The position numbers and the translations under genes are program-made. A DNA stretch of 41,472 bases from Auxenochlorella pyrenoidosa. Taxonomy: Eukaryota; Chlorophyta; Trebouxiophyceae; Chlorellales; Chlorellaceae. The notes beneath the pieces were generated by a model. It saw nothing but the letters and a program-made list of their open reading frames with translations. It was not told where the DNA came from and ran no database searches. Location: contig KQ482063.1 in the NCBI GenBank assembly GCA_001430745.1, positions 2,134,527 to 2,175,998 of the forward strand, in the 5' to 3' direction. Below, piece after piece: positions 9,401-18,986 of this stretch (its first letter is position 1; the number at the start of each line of letters is the position of its first letter).

Positions 9401-11443
9401 CCTGCAGCTGCCTCTGCATCTAGGTGCTCTTGCAGCTGCTGCCCGTGAGCAAGCCGAAGCTGCCTGCTGTGTTGCTGGGATAGAGAAAGGTCTGGGTCTG
9501 CATCCCCATCTGCGTGCAGGCCGTGCAGCCACTCGTGGAAACAGGTGGCTTGCGGAGCCTGAGTCGGCATCGGCATCTGCTGGGCAGGCTGCCCGGTGCC
9601 TGACACTGGTGCAGCCTGGCCGGCTGCAGCTCTGGAATCTGCAGTCCCTTGTGCTGCACCTTCAGCGCCGTCCAGGATCTCCAGCTCCCGCAGCAGGGAG
9701 TTGGAGAGGGCGAGGCGCCAGGCTGCCAGCAGGGCATGCCGCACGCAGCCCAGCACCGGCTCCCAGGAGCGGAAGTGTGCCACTGCGCCTCCAGGCTCGT
9801 GCGACAGCTCGCACTCGGATGTCGGGCAGCTGGAGGAAGGAGCAATGGGCGCAAGGAAGCGGGAGTCGAGGAGGCTTCCAAGGCGCAGGCAGTGCACCCT
9901 TGGTTTGAAAGCAGACAATGCATAAGCAGCAGGTCTGGTACTGGTCAGGCAAAGGTGTCCCATCCTCTCTCGGCCTAAATGCTACCCAACTCGTGCTACC
10001 CCCGCCCCAATCCACCATTCAGATGCACCTGATGTGCAGCACAAAGGCAGCATGGTGGTTTGCTGCACTGTGCAAGCGCTGCAGCTCCTCCCCCTGTCCC
10101 TTCAGCAGCTTCATGTTGGCCTTGTACAGCGGCTGGAAGAGGGAGTCGGCGAGCCTGCAGGCAGCGGGCAGAGACGTCACTAGGGAGCGTGGTGAATGCA
10201 GTGGGGCGGGCAAGGGCGCAAGCAGTGCCTGCTGCGGACTGATGCAGAGTGATGCAGCACCCACTTGGCAATGAGTGGTGCCTTAGCCCAGCGACCGTTC
10301 AGGAAGATGAGCTGTCGCGAGGTGCTGGAATGTCCATGCGGCGGCACCGCTGCATAGCCACTGATGGCATGTGAGGCCTTGGGGACGGGGCACACCGATG
10401 CCATCTGGTCAACTGGCTGGCCCAACAGCTGGGCAACGCTGCCGGCCTCATCTCGGCCCTGCAGAGGTTCATGACGGAAGAACGCAACCAGGTGGCATCA
10501 AGTCGCAGCAGAGAAGCTGACCAAGGCTATTTGCCTAGCACCCCACAGGACTGTGGATGCTCACCCGCAGCATGCGCAGCAGGAATGTCTTGCGCCCGCG
10601 GTCAAACACCGTGAAGGTGACATCCGCGCGCAGGAGGGCTAGCCGCAGCACCGCCTCCTTGCAGCGGTCGGCCTCGCGTTGCAGCCTGCGGCGAGGGCGG
10701 GGGCCACCGACAGGGTGCATGATCAGCTCTGACCTGAGGAACAGGATGGTGGCCTGCAATCGGATCAGCAGCGTTGCCGCAGCATGCCTCCAGCAGGAGA
10801 CCTTGAGGGGTTGCCAGCAGGCCTGCTTAGCAGAGCATCGGGCTTGACACGTCGGAAGGTTTTGAGGCCAGCACCCACAACCTGGGCACACAGCACCCAC
10901 TTGGCCCAGCACCCACCCTGCTGCAGCCAGCGCTTTGCGCCGCACCGGCTGTGCTGCAAACAGCCCGCTGACCACTACGGTCGTGCCCTGCCGCTTGCGC
11001 TGCTCCAGCGCCAGCCCATGCTGCGGCATGCCGCCCCCCCGCAGCAGGCAGGCGTGCGTCTCAAAGCTGCCCACCGCACGGCTGGTCACCTCCACCTCAG
11101 ACGCCGCCTCGCAGAGGCATGCCAATGCCTCCCCACGATAGCCCAGTACCTTGGAGACCTCTGTTCCTGCTGCTGCGGTGCTGCCTGGGCCCTTGCTCGT
11201 GGCATTGCGTCGCCCCAGCAGCGGCAAGTCGGCCGCGCGAATGCCCTCGCCGTCGTCGCGCACCGCCAGCGCCAGGCCGCCTGGTGCCAGATCCAGCTCG
11301 ACGTGCACCTCGCGCGCTCCAGCGTCCAGGGAGTTGGCCACCAGCTCGGCCACAGCCTCTGCAGGGCTGGAGATGACCGCCTGGGCCCTGAGTGCAGCGG
11401 CGGCGCCCAACGGCAGTGCTGCCACCCCTGCAGGCCGCTCCAT
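6462..11443 (-). CDS. MLH3: DNA mismatch repair / meiotic crossover protein MLH3 (MutL family)
   Basis: Exons in gene order: 11443-10917, 10685-10565, 10458-10265, 10154-10029, 9829-7488, 7324-7074, 6959-6834, 6692-6462; 1305 residues. MLH3 pairs with MLH1 to form MutL-gamma, a nuclear nickase that resolves meiotic double Holliday junctions and assists mismatch repair. The N-terminal GHKL ATPase is intact: E33 and N37 in AELVANSLDAG, DDGEGI, then LLGRRNATSK and GYRGEALACL. The transducer block reads CKEAVLRLALLRADVTFTV. After about 780 residues of disordered linker coded by one 2342-nt exon come the endonuclease elements: QVDRKFIPL, metal-binding DQHAADERVQLE (1099-1110, split by an intron), SKACRGAIMFGDEL (about 1212-1225) and SCAHGRPTTAPLVD (about 1245-1258). 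LLGxRxATSK and ACxGAIMFGD favour MLH3 over MLH1 or PMS2. It converges with IQUB (122 bp between stops) and diverges from PUS7. Confidence 0.93.
7902..7923 (-). repeat. MLH3: Triplet repeat coding for poly-Ala in MLH3
   Basis: Seven consecutive GCT triplets on the plus strand read as AGC/GCA-type triplets on the minus strand and code for an alanine run in the disordered MLH3 linker. The repeat lies inside the long exon and keeps frame. Confidence 0.75.
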
Positions 11444-11817
11444 GGGCCTGCGAGGCCCTTATCCGCTTCGTGCGACACTGGAACGAAAGGAAAGAGGCAG
11501 GCCGCGGATGCAGGGCAGGGACCACGGCCCATGCAGTCGGGCAGCGTGCCGCCGTGCCTTCTGCTTCTTATTTTGCAACGACCTTGATGGCTGTTCCCAG
11601 TGGCTCCACGATCACCAAGGGTGATTCATTTCCTGACAATGACTCTTCTTAATGCAAAGTATAAAGGATGGAACTTAGCCCTGCTTTGCCAGAGGACTCG
11701 TGGCCCTGCGGTCAAAGTGCGCTGCCGTGCCGCTGTCGCTGTCGCTGTCTGAAGATGCATGCATGGCGGTTTGTTGAGCTCATCGCATTCTGCGACATCC
11801 GCAGATTCGATTAAACA
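11444..11817. promoter_or_regulatory. Divergent promoter region of MLH3 and PUS7
   Basis: These 374 bp separate the two start codons. A TATA-like TATAAAGG occurs at 11660-11667 on the plus strand, 151 bp before the PUS7 ATG; the local sequence (11630-11690) is AT-richer than its surroundings. No coding sequence is supported. Confidence 0.5.
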
Positions 11818-14800
11818 ATGGCGGAAACAGCCTGGGAGACCGAGAAAGCTGTGGGCATCGAGTGCTTCGCCAATGAACTTCCCGGTTTCACGGCTATACT
11901 GAAGCACAGGTCAGCTGTCATCTTACAAGGCTGTGAGCACTGCAGGAGGGGTCACGGGCTCCTGGCTGCCTCACTTATTGTGGCAGTCTGCTCCTGCACC
12001 TCGTTCACGCAGGTATGCTGACTTCAAAGTGAATGAGGTCAACCTGGAGGGCCAGGTAGTGCGCCTGACCACGTTGGATGCGCCGCCCAAGGTGCGCCGC
12101 CTGCAGCCCCTGCCGCCTGCAGCTACTGCCCGCACCCATCGTTGCCTGCGCGTCCTCTGCACGCTCCAACTCCACCTCATGCTACCTGCTTGTCACACCT
12201 GTTCATCACCCGCTCGTGCAGGCTGCAGCAGAGACGGTGGCAGCTGCTTCCGATTGCGTCGCGGCCGACCCGGCAGCAGCAGTCGAGGCAGCTGTGCAGC
12301 AGTATGCTGCAGCCAGTGGCAGCGCCGACTTGGAACCGCTGCGCGCCTTTCTGCAAGCCGCGCAGCGCTACCATGCGGCAGCGCTGGCAGCTGCATCTGA
12401 GGCAGGGGGTGGGCGGGGACGTGGTGGCCGGGGCGCAGCGCCGCCGGGCGTCGGGCCGCCTGCCCCGCTTGTGCTGCCTCCACTGGCAGACAAGGCGGCC
12501 CGCACTGCTGTGCACCAGATGTTCCGGGCGCTGCCGTCCGGACCCGGCGGCTTTCCACGCATGGAGACCAACACAGTGGACGCGCCGCAGCAGGCTCCGG
12601 GCGCAGGGCAGGTGGCCGAGCAGCAGCAGGAGCAGCAAGGGCAGGAGGGAAGACTCGAGACTGGCAGTGAGCAGCAGCCGCGGCAGGAGCAGCGGAAGGT
12701 GGGGCAGCAGCAGCAGCAGCAGCAGCAGGCACAGTGCATACAGGTGGAGGTGGTGCAGGCGGGGGGTGGCGGGGGGCGCGGGGGGGGGCGTGGCCAGAAG
12801 CGCAAGTGGCGGGACAGCTCCGACTGGGCAGGCGGCCCGGGCCGGCGCTACCTCAAGTTTGTGCTGTACAAGGAGAATATGGACTCCCAGGTGGGGGGGA
12901 GGGCCGGGTGGGTTGCAACGGTGTGGATGTGCAGGGCAGGAACGGTGCATTACCCTGAGACTCGGGCGGTTCACGACCTGACACCCCCGCCCTGCTCCTC
13001 TCAATGTCTCCTGCCTGCAGCAAGCCCTGTCCTCGTTATGCAAGCTGCTGCGCGTGGGCCACAAGATATTTGCTGTGGCTGGCACCAAGGACAAGCGCGG
13101 CGTGACTGCCCAGCAGGTGCGCAGTGGGGCCACTGACCGCTGGAGAGTGCGGGCAGGCCGGGGAGCGGCCCCGCTGCTCAGACGTCGACGCCACGTGCCG
13201 GCCGCAGCGAGGTGCCGGCTGCAGCGCTCGACGCCAGCTGCACCCTGCGGTCCTGTCCCCACGTCTGTCAGAGTCGGTTATGCTGCCGGGTCCTGGCTGG
13301 TCTTGCCCCCACGACTGCGTGCAGTACCCAACACCCGGGCAGCCCATGCCGGATCAGGTGCACCCTCCCGCTCCAGCGAGCGCCAGCGAGCTGCACCTCC
13401 AGCATACTCTAGCCTCCTGGCAACGGCCCCGCCCCTCCTGCCCCCTCGGCCCCCCCGCCAGGTCACCGCCTTCAAGCTGGACCCCGCCCGCCTGGCGGCG
13501 CTCAACCGGGTGCTGCGCGGCATGCGGGTGGGCAACTTTGAGTTTGCCGCCGACCAGCTGCGGCTGGGCGACCTGCAGGGCAACCGGTGGGAGGGGGAAA
13601 GGGGGGCCTGCTTGGGGGGGGGGGGGGAGGCTGCAGGACGTCATTTGCTGGTGGACACCATCCTTCCTCGTCACCTGCTGGGGTTGGGCGGGGCGCCTTG
13701 TGTCTTACAGCAAGGCCGGCATCTCTCTGCCTGTACGCACAAGCTCAAAGCTGGCGCGCTGCCGCTGCCGGATGCCCAGAATGGGATGCCACTGGCGCAC
13801 CCCTTACCGTGCTGCGCTGCAGGTTTGAGCTGGTGCTGCGCGGCATGGAGTCTGGCAGCGCCGAGGCGGTGGCCGCCGCCGCCGAGGGCCTCCGCTCCTC
13901 TGGCTTTGTCAACTACTACGGCCTGCAGCGGTTTGGCACGGGGGCGGTGCCCACGCACAGGTGCACGCGGGCGGGGACGGGGGCACGGCTTCTGCTGACG
14001 CGGGGGGAGGGCCTGCAGACACGAGTGCTGTGTTGGAGTGGGCACCGCGATGGTTGCACGGCGCGGCCATGCAGGGTATGGAGTGCTGGCTGGGCCTCTG
14101 CTCCATGCGCTCTGCCCAGCACGCCGCCCGGGAGTTGCCCGCCCGCCACTTGTGGGCTGAACCCGGCATCCACGCCGCCCACCCCACTGCTGGCTGGCAG
14201 GGTGGGCCAAGCGCTGCTGCGCGGCCGGTGGCGCGAGGCGGTGCGCCTGCTGCTCACGCCGCGGCCCGGCGCACGCGCCGACCAGGCCGAGGCGTGCCGC
14301 CTGTACCTGGAGGAGGGGGATGTGGAGGGGGCGCTGCGCCTCATGCCGCGCTTCCTGGTGGCGGAGCCCGCGCTGCTGCAGGTGGGTGTGGGGGGGGTGG
14401 GGTGGGGGGACGCAACTGGGGGAGGGATGGGCTGCAAGGGGCCAGTGCAGGCAGGGGGCCAGGACATAGGGCGGAGTGGGCGGGGTGCGGAACAGGTACG
14501 CGAGCAGCCCTGCGAGGGCACGAGGCAGGGCACCCGCCTGCTGTGGTGTCGCGCCGCCCGCCCGCCACGCTCCCAGCCTGCGCACCCACCTTGGCTGTGC
14601 GCCTCACAGGGCCTGAAGCAGCACGGCCCCAACGGCTTCCTCAACGCGCTGATGTGCATCCCGCGCAACCTGCGCACCATGTACATCCACGCGTACCAGA
14701 GCTACCTGGTGGGTGGCGGCAGGCTGCGGGCTGCCGTCGGCGCTTGTGGCGGCGTGTTTGGCTGGATAAGCATGGGATGGGGTAGGCAGCCCTGCTCAAG

Positions 14801-16011
14801 AGGCATGGCATCGGGCAGGCAGCCCTGAGGGACGCTCAACCTGTGCCTGCAGGCCCGCTGCTCATTGCACTAACCCACCCGAGTGCCCTGTGCAGTGGAA
14901 TGCGGCCGCCTCGCACCGCGTGCGCACCTACGGCGCTGCTGCGGTGGTGGAGGGGGACTTGGTGCTGCCACGCGCTGTGGCCGCCCAGCGTGCCGCGTCA
15001 CGCAATCGCGGCCAGGCGCGCCGGCAGCAGCAGGCAGAGGCAGAGGGCGGGGCAGAACCTGAGGCAGGGGCTGCCAGCGAGGCAGCGGGTGCAGGGGAGG
15101 AGGCAGCAGCGACTGAGCGGCCAGAGGAGCTGGAGGCAGATTTTGAGGGCCTTGGCGAAGTGCATGTAGTGACGGCGGCTGAGGCGGCTGCCGGCACCTT
15201 CTCAATTGATGATGTTGTGCTGCCGCTGCCGGGCCATGCGGTACGCCTGCCTGGGCACGCGACGGCGGACGTGTACCGCTCGCTGGCCACAGCCGACGGC
15301 GTGTCGCTCGATACCTCGCCGCACGGCGCACAGGACTTCAGCATGGCGGCGCTGCCGGGCGCGTACCGCCACGTCATCTACCGCCCCGCTGACCTGGAGG
15401 TGGGGCGCGGTGGCTGGGGGGGGGGGGGCAGCAGGCTGTGCCAGGGTTGCAGGCGGATGCCTGGTGTGCAGTGCGCATGCTGACTGCGTTTTGGACAGCC
15501 CGCGGTCTGGGCAACAAGGCTCGGCAGCTGGGTGGGCGTTCACACCGTTATCCTTCCTGCTGCCTCCCGGCGGCTCCCTTTCCACCTGCAGTGCCAGCTA
15601 CTGCGCTACTCCGACCCGGATGCCGACCTGGCGCTGACAGACCTGCAGGTGCTGCAGGGCCACCAGCTGCCGCCGGCGGTGGCCCCTGACGACGCCGAGG
15701 GCGGCCGCCTCCTGGGCCTGCGCCTCGCCTTCACGCTGCCGGCCTCCTGCTACGCCACCATGCTCATCCGGGAGCTGACCAAGCAGCCCACGGGGGCGGA
15801 GCACCACAAGGCGATGCAGCAGGGCGGCGCGGCGGGGGCGGGCCCGGGTGGCGGCAAGCCCTCCGCAGAGCAGCGGAAAGAAGAGCCGTCAGCGGAGCAG
15901 CGCGAGCTGCAGGCAGGGGCCGGAGCGGAACAGGCTTCGCAGAACGAACAGCCGGCAGCACGCGGAAGCGAGCCTGCGGCGCAGGCAGAGCCAAGCGGTG
16001 CCATTTCGTGA
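11818..16011 (+). CDS. PUS7: tRNA/mRNA pseudouridine synthase of the TruD/PUS7 family
   Basis: Exons: 11818-11909, 12013-12091, 12222-12890, 13021-13116, 13462-13586, 13823-13960, 14201-14381, 14610-14708, 14896-15399, 15592-16011; 800 residues. It should isomerise uridine to pseudouridine in tRNA, and in other eukaryotes also in mRNA. The N-terminus carries the family strand GFTAILKHRYADFKVNEV. A large insert follows (exon 3), rich in Ala, Gly and Gln and including a CAG-coded poly-Gln run. The catalytic block GTKDKRGVTAQ places the catalytic aspartate at about D304. Further family blocks are GNFEFAADQLRLGDLQGNRF, the TruD signature NYYGLQRFGTGAVPTH, GPNGFLNALMCIPRN, and YIHAYQSYLWNAAASHR. 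A second Ala/Glu-rich insert sits in exon 9 and the last 80 residues are a polar Ala/Gln tail. All introns are GT-AG with matching phases. It diverges from MLH3. Confidence 0.94.
12706..12727 (+). repeat. PUS7: CAG repeat coding for poly-Gln in PUS7
   Basis: Seven consecutive CAG codons in exon 3 code for a glutamine run inside the N-terminal insert of PUS7. Together with the flanking QEQQGQEG-type sequence it forms a low-complexity region outside the catalytic fold. Confidence 0.8.
13612..13628 (+). repeat. PUS7: Poly-G tract in PUS7 intron 5
   Basis: A run of G residues follows the donor of PUS7 intron 5, on the sense strand. A similar G run follows the donor of intron 9 (15418-15428). Confidence 0.6.
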
Positions 16012-16556
16012 ACAGCGCCTTGCAGATGCTGCAATCTTTGCACTGGCTCAACCGATGTGTCCTTTAAATGTTCAAGGTTAAGGTGCAACAACAACACCAC
16101 GCCATGCTGCAGGGGACGTTCAAATTAAATGCATGTGCATGCATTGCGCCGCTGAGCTCCCTGCGCTGCGGCATGAGCGAGTGGCGGAATGGCGTCCTGA
16201 CCTTGCCCGATGACGCTTCGTAAGCTTCTCCGCTGATGCGAACCAAGAAACTAGGGTCAGCAGTGTCGTTCTGTCGCAAAAAAAACACTCGCGCACACGC
16301 CGAACAACTCTTCGTTTCTTGCCTGCCTGCAGAGCGCGACCTGCGCACTCTTTGTGAGTGGAGACGATGGATCAGCCGCAAGTGCCGCCGTCGCCGTTGC
16401 TGCCGCCGTCACAATAGCAGTTCCTGCCGCTGCCGCCTGCAGGGCTCTGCTTACCGTCTGCTTGCCCCTCCACCCAGCTGCTCAGCAGGACTTGCGCTTG
16501 TCATTGTCATTGATCACGGTCGCCCAACAGCGGGTGTCCTGCCTGGTGAGCACCAT
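16012..16556. other. Intergenic region and unresolved 5' end of the SNF5-like gene
   Basis: No complete gene is supported. An 8-bp inverted repeat with a 2-nt loop (AATGCATG-TG-CATGCATT) lies at 16128-16145. Frame 3 is open from an ATG at 16236 into the SNF5-like exon, and another ATG at 16367 starts a short open stretch. One or more 5' exons of the SNF5-like gene may therefore lie here, but the Arg/Cys-rich translation shows no family conservation. Confidence 0.4.
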
Positions 16557-18541
16557 ATGGGCTCCAAGGTGCTGGACTTCTGGGAGGAGGCGACCGGCAG
16601 GAAGCGGCCACCACCGGCGAATGACGGCGGCGCCACCAAGCGCCAGCTGCTGCTGCCTCTGCATCTTGCAGTCGACCATGGCAATCGCGAGGCGCGGGAG
16701 GTGGGCCCGGCTGCGGCTTGTGTGCAATTGCTGAGCTGCAGATCAGTGCTCGCACTGGTGCCATGCTGGGATGCCACAGGATTGCTCGACGGGCCGGCAT
16801 GTCTGTCCTGCACTGCGACCACCCTTCCTTATGGCACCCCCGCAGCAACTGCTGTGGAAGCTGGGGGACAGCAGCAACACGCCCGCCGCAGTGGCTCGCG
16901 CCTTCTGCCAGCAGTTTGTGCAGCAGCCACAGCAGCTGGAGCGCGAGGCCGGGTGAGCGCGTGTGTATGTGTATGTGTATGTGTGTGGGCCCCCCCACGG
17001 CCGTCGCGTTTGTGTGCTGTGGGGGTGTGGGTGGGTGGGTGGGGGTGGGGGGGGGGGAGTGGGGGGGGGGCACAGCAGGCAGTCCTGCCTTTCCTCAATG
17101 CGACGCGCATGCTCGGTGAGCCCATGTCTGCTGGGCACGCTTCCTGCCGCTGGGGCCTCCATCTCGCCATGCGCTCCTCCCACCCGCCTGCAGGCGGCTG
17201 CAGAAGGACCTGGAGCGGCAGCTGGAGCAGCACAGGGACCTGCTGGGCGCGCCGCCCTCGCCCACGCTGGTCAAGCTCGAGGTGAACGCCTGGCCCCCGC
17301 CCACACCGCGCTGCTGCGATGTGTGCCCCGCTGAGCCTGCCAGTTTGGACCCGCTTCCCTGCCAGAAGAGGCTGCTGGCTGCCAGGCTGGCCCGCGCACA
17401 TGCCTCTGCCGTGCTGGAACCGCCCAGCACGTGCCACCGCAGCACACCCTCCCGCCCCGCCCAGGTGCGCGCCACCCTGCCCCACCTGGCCTGCCTGTTC
17501 TACGACGACGTGGTGTGGGACCTGGGCGCGCCGCGGGCAGCGTGCGAGCAGTACGTGGCGCAGGTGGGGCGGGCGGGGCGGGCCGCCGGTGGGCATGTGA
17601 GATGGGGGCGCGGGGCAGCGTTGCCAGAAGGCACGCGGTATCCTCTGGTGGCGCCTGTGCTGTGGGGTGTGTGTGTGTGTGTGTGTGTGTGCAGTGGTGG
17701 TGGAGGTGGTGGTGGGGGCGGCGGTGCAAGGTGCGCTGCTCATGGCGTCAGGCCAGCACCCTGGTGGATGTCCCCCTCAACACCCATCACCAGCTTGCCT
17801 GCATCAGCGGGCACCCAACATGTAATGCCTGTAACGCCCCTGCCTTGGTGCAGGTTTGCAATGAAATGGGGCTGGACTGGCAGGCGCAGGCGCACATTCA
17901 GCGGAAGATGAAGGATGCCATTGACACGGCGCGTCGGGTGCGAGAGAGGGGGTCTAAGACGCGAGGACGGGGGAGGGAGTCGAGGGCAATAGGCGCTTTA
18001 TGGCCTGCGGCATGTAGGCTGGCCAGCTTGGACTGCGTTTCTTGACTTGGTAGCTGGCAGCGAGGGTTTGAAGTGCTCAGGCCTGCTCCCACGTGCCCAT
18101 GCTGATGGCTACGGCGCGCTTCCCCTGCTCCCCCAGGATTTTGCAAGCGGCAAAGCGCAGCTGGTGGCGCCGCCGGTAGCCGGAGGCGTGTTGCGCAGCA
18201 CCCCTGATCGCCTGCCTGCTGTGGTGCAGATGACAGAGAGTCAGAAGCAGCACCTGCAGGAGCACATGGAGGCGGCCTTGGCGGCCAAGCGCGGGCAGAA
18301 ACCGCTGTCGCCGGGCTCGCAGGCGCCACCGCCGGGGCGCCTGCAGCAGGAGGGCGTGGCGGTTCTGGCTGGCTCTGCTCCTGCAGTGAAAGAGGAGACT
18401 GGGGTCAAGCAGGAGGATGGCAACGCAGCCGAGGCGGCAGAGGCAGCCATTAAGGAGGAGCCCAGCAGCAGGCTGGAGGCGGCGAGCAGCGAGCAGACCA
18501 GTGGGCAAGACATGCCAGAGCTGCCTGCGCCAGATGAATGA
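16557..18541 (+). CDS. SNF5: SNF5/SMARCB1-like core subunit of a SWI/SNF-type chromatin remodeller
   Basis: Exons: 16557-16700, 16846-16952, 17194-17281, 17465-17563, 17854-17937, 18137-18541; 308 residues from the chosen ATG. The protein would act in the nucleus as a core subunit of an ATP-dependent remodelling complex. Two diverged SNF5 repeats can be read. Repeat 1 (about 31-100) runs LLLPLHLAVDHGN..., a WKL core, then a TPAAVARAFCQQF helix. Repeat 2 (about 106-174) runs TLVKLEVRATL, FYDDVVWDLGAPRAA, then QVCNEMGLDW and a terminal QRKMKDAI helix. The tail is disordered and has three consensus sumoylation sites: VKEE (258-261), VKQE (264-267) and IKEE (279-282). The repeats are more diverged than in plant BSH, so the call rests on pattern and spacing. 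The start is uncertain because the frame is open further upstream. All introns are GT-AG and phases agree. Confidence 0.68.
16961..16988 (+). repeat. GT/AT microsatellite in a SNF5-like intron
   Basis: Repeated GTGTAT/GTATGT units directly after the donor of the second listed intron, followed by GTGGG repeats and G runs up to about 17075. Confidence 0.8.
17667..17690 (+). repeat. (GT)12 microsatellite in a SNF5-like intron
   Basis: Twelve uninterrupted GT units in the intron between 17563 and 17854, followed by a GGT-rich stretch. Likely length-polymorphic. Confidence 0.9.
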
Positions 18542-18986
18542 ACACTTGGCCCACTTTGCGTTACATTTGCGCAGACGTACAGTCAACTGTACGACTCCGC
18601 ACTGGCATTGACCCCTTCACTGCTGACAAAATGGTCCCTGAATTTTCAGATCTGGATTTTGAATTGAGTGACATGCATGTGCTGGCTGCCCTGCAGCATT
18701 TGAGGCTTGGTCGAGACATGACTGCAGCTTGCTGTTGACACTCAGCAGGCGGTAGACCACTGCAAGGAGCCAGCAGATCCAAGCAGGCAGTCCAGACTGG
18801 GCAGCCTTCGCGCCGATGAGAAGTAGGGCCTGAAGATCTGAGAAGAAGCTGTGCGGAAGGAGCATGATGGGGATCTTGCTCTGTGCTCTCTGTGCTCGCT
18901 ATTGCTCGCAAGCAACCCACTCAAGCTCTACAATCTCCCAATCTCTCCCAATTTCTAGCAAGAGCTCGCTGGAGCCACCCAGCAAG
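18542..18986. other. Intergenic region between the SNF5-like and dehydrin-like genes
   Basis: No supported exon. The frame of the dehydrin-like first exon is open back to an ATG at 18864, so the 5' end of that gene could be there. A CT-rich stretch (about 18925-18960) just before the chosen ATG looks like a 5' UTR or promoter element. I saw no TGTAA in the expected window after the SNF5-like stop. Confidence 0.4.

Noticed and set aside
12177..13262. Minus-strand ORF of about 360 residues
   Set aside because: Antisense to PUS7 exons 3 and 4 and spanning introns; Leu/Pro/His runs mirror the CAG repeats.
16128..16145. Short inverted repeat AATGCATG-TG-CATGCATT as an operator
   Set aside because: Eight-bp arms of alternating purine-pyrimidine sequence can occur by chance, and nothing else marks it as a binding site.
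16170..16260. Possible tRNA-like stretch upstream of the SNF5-like gene
   Set aside because: No paired acceptor stem, no A and B box pair and no TTCGA-type loop could be found; no tRNA is supported anywhere in the window.
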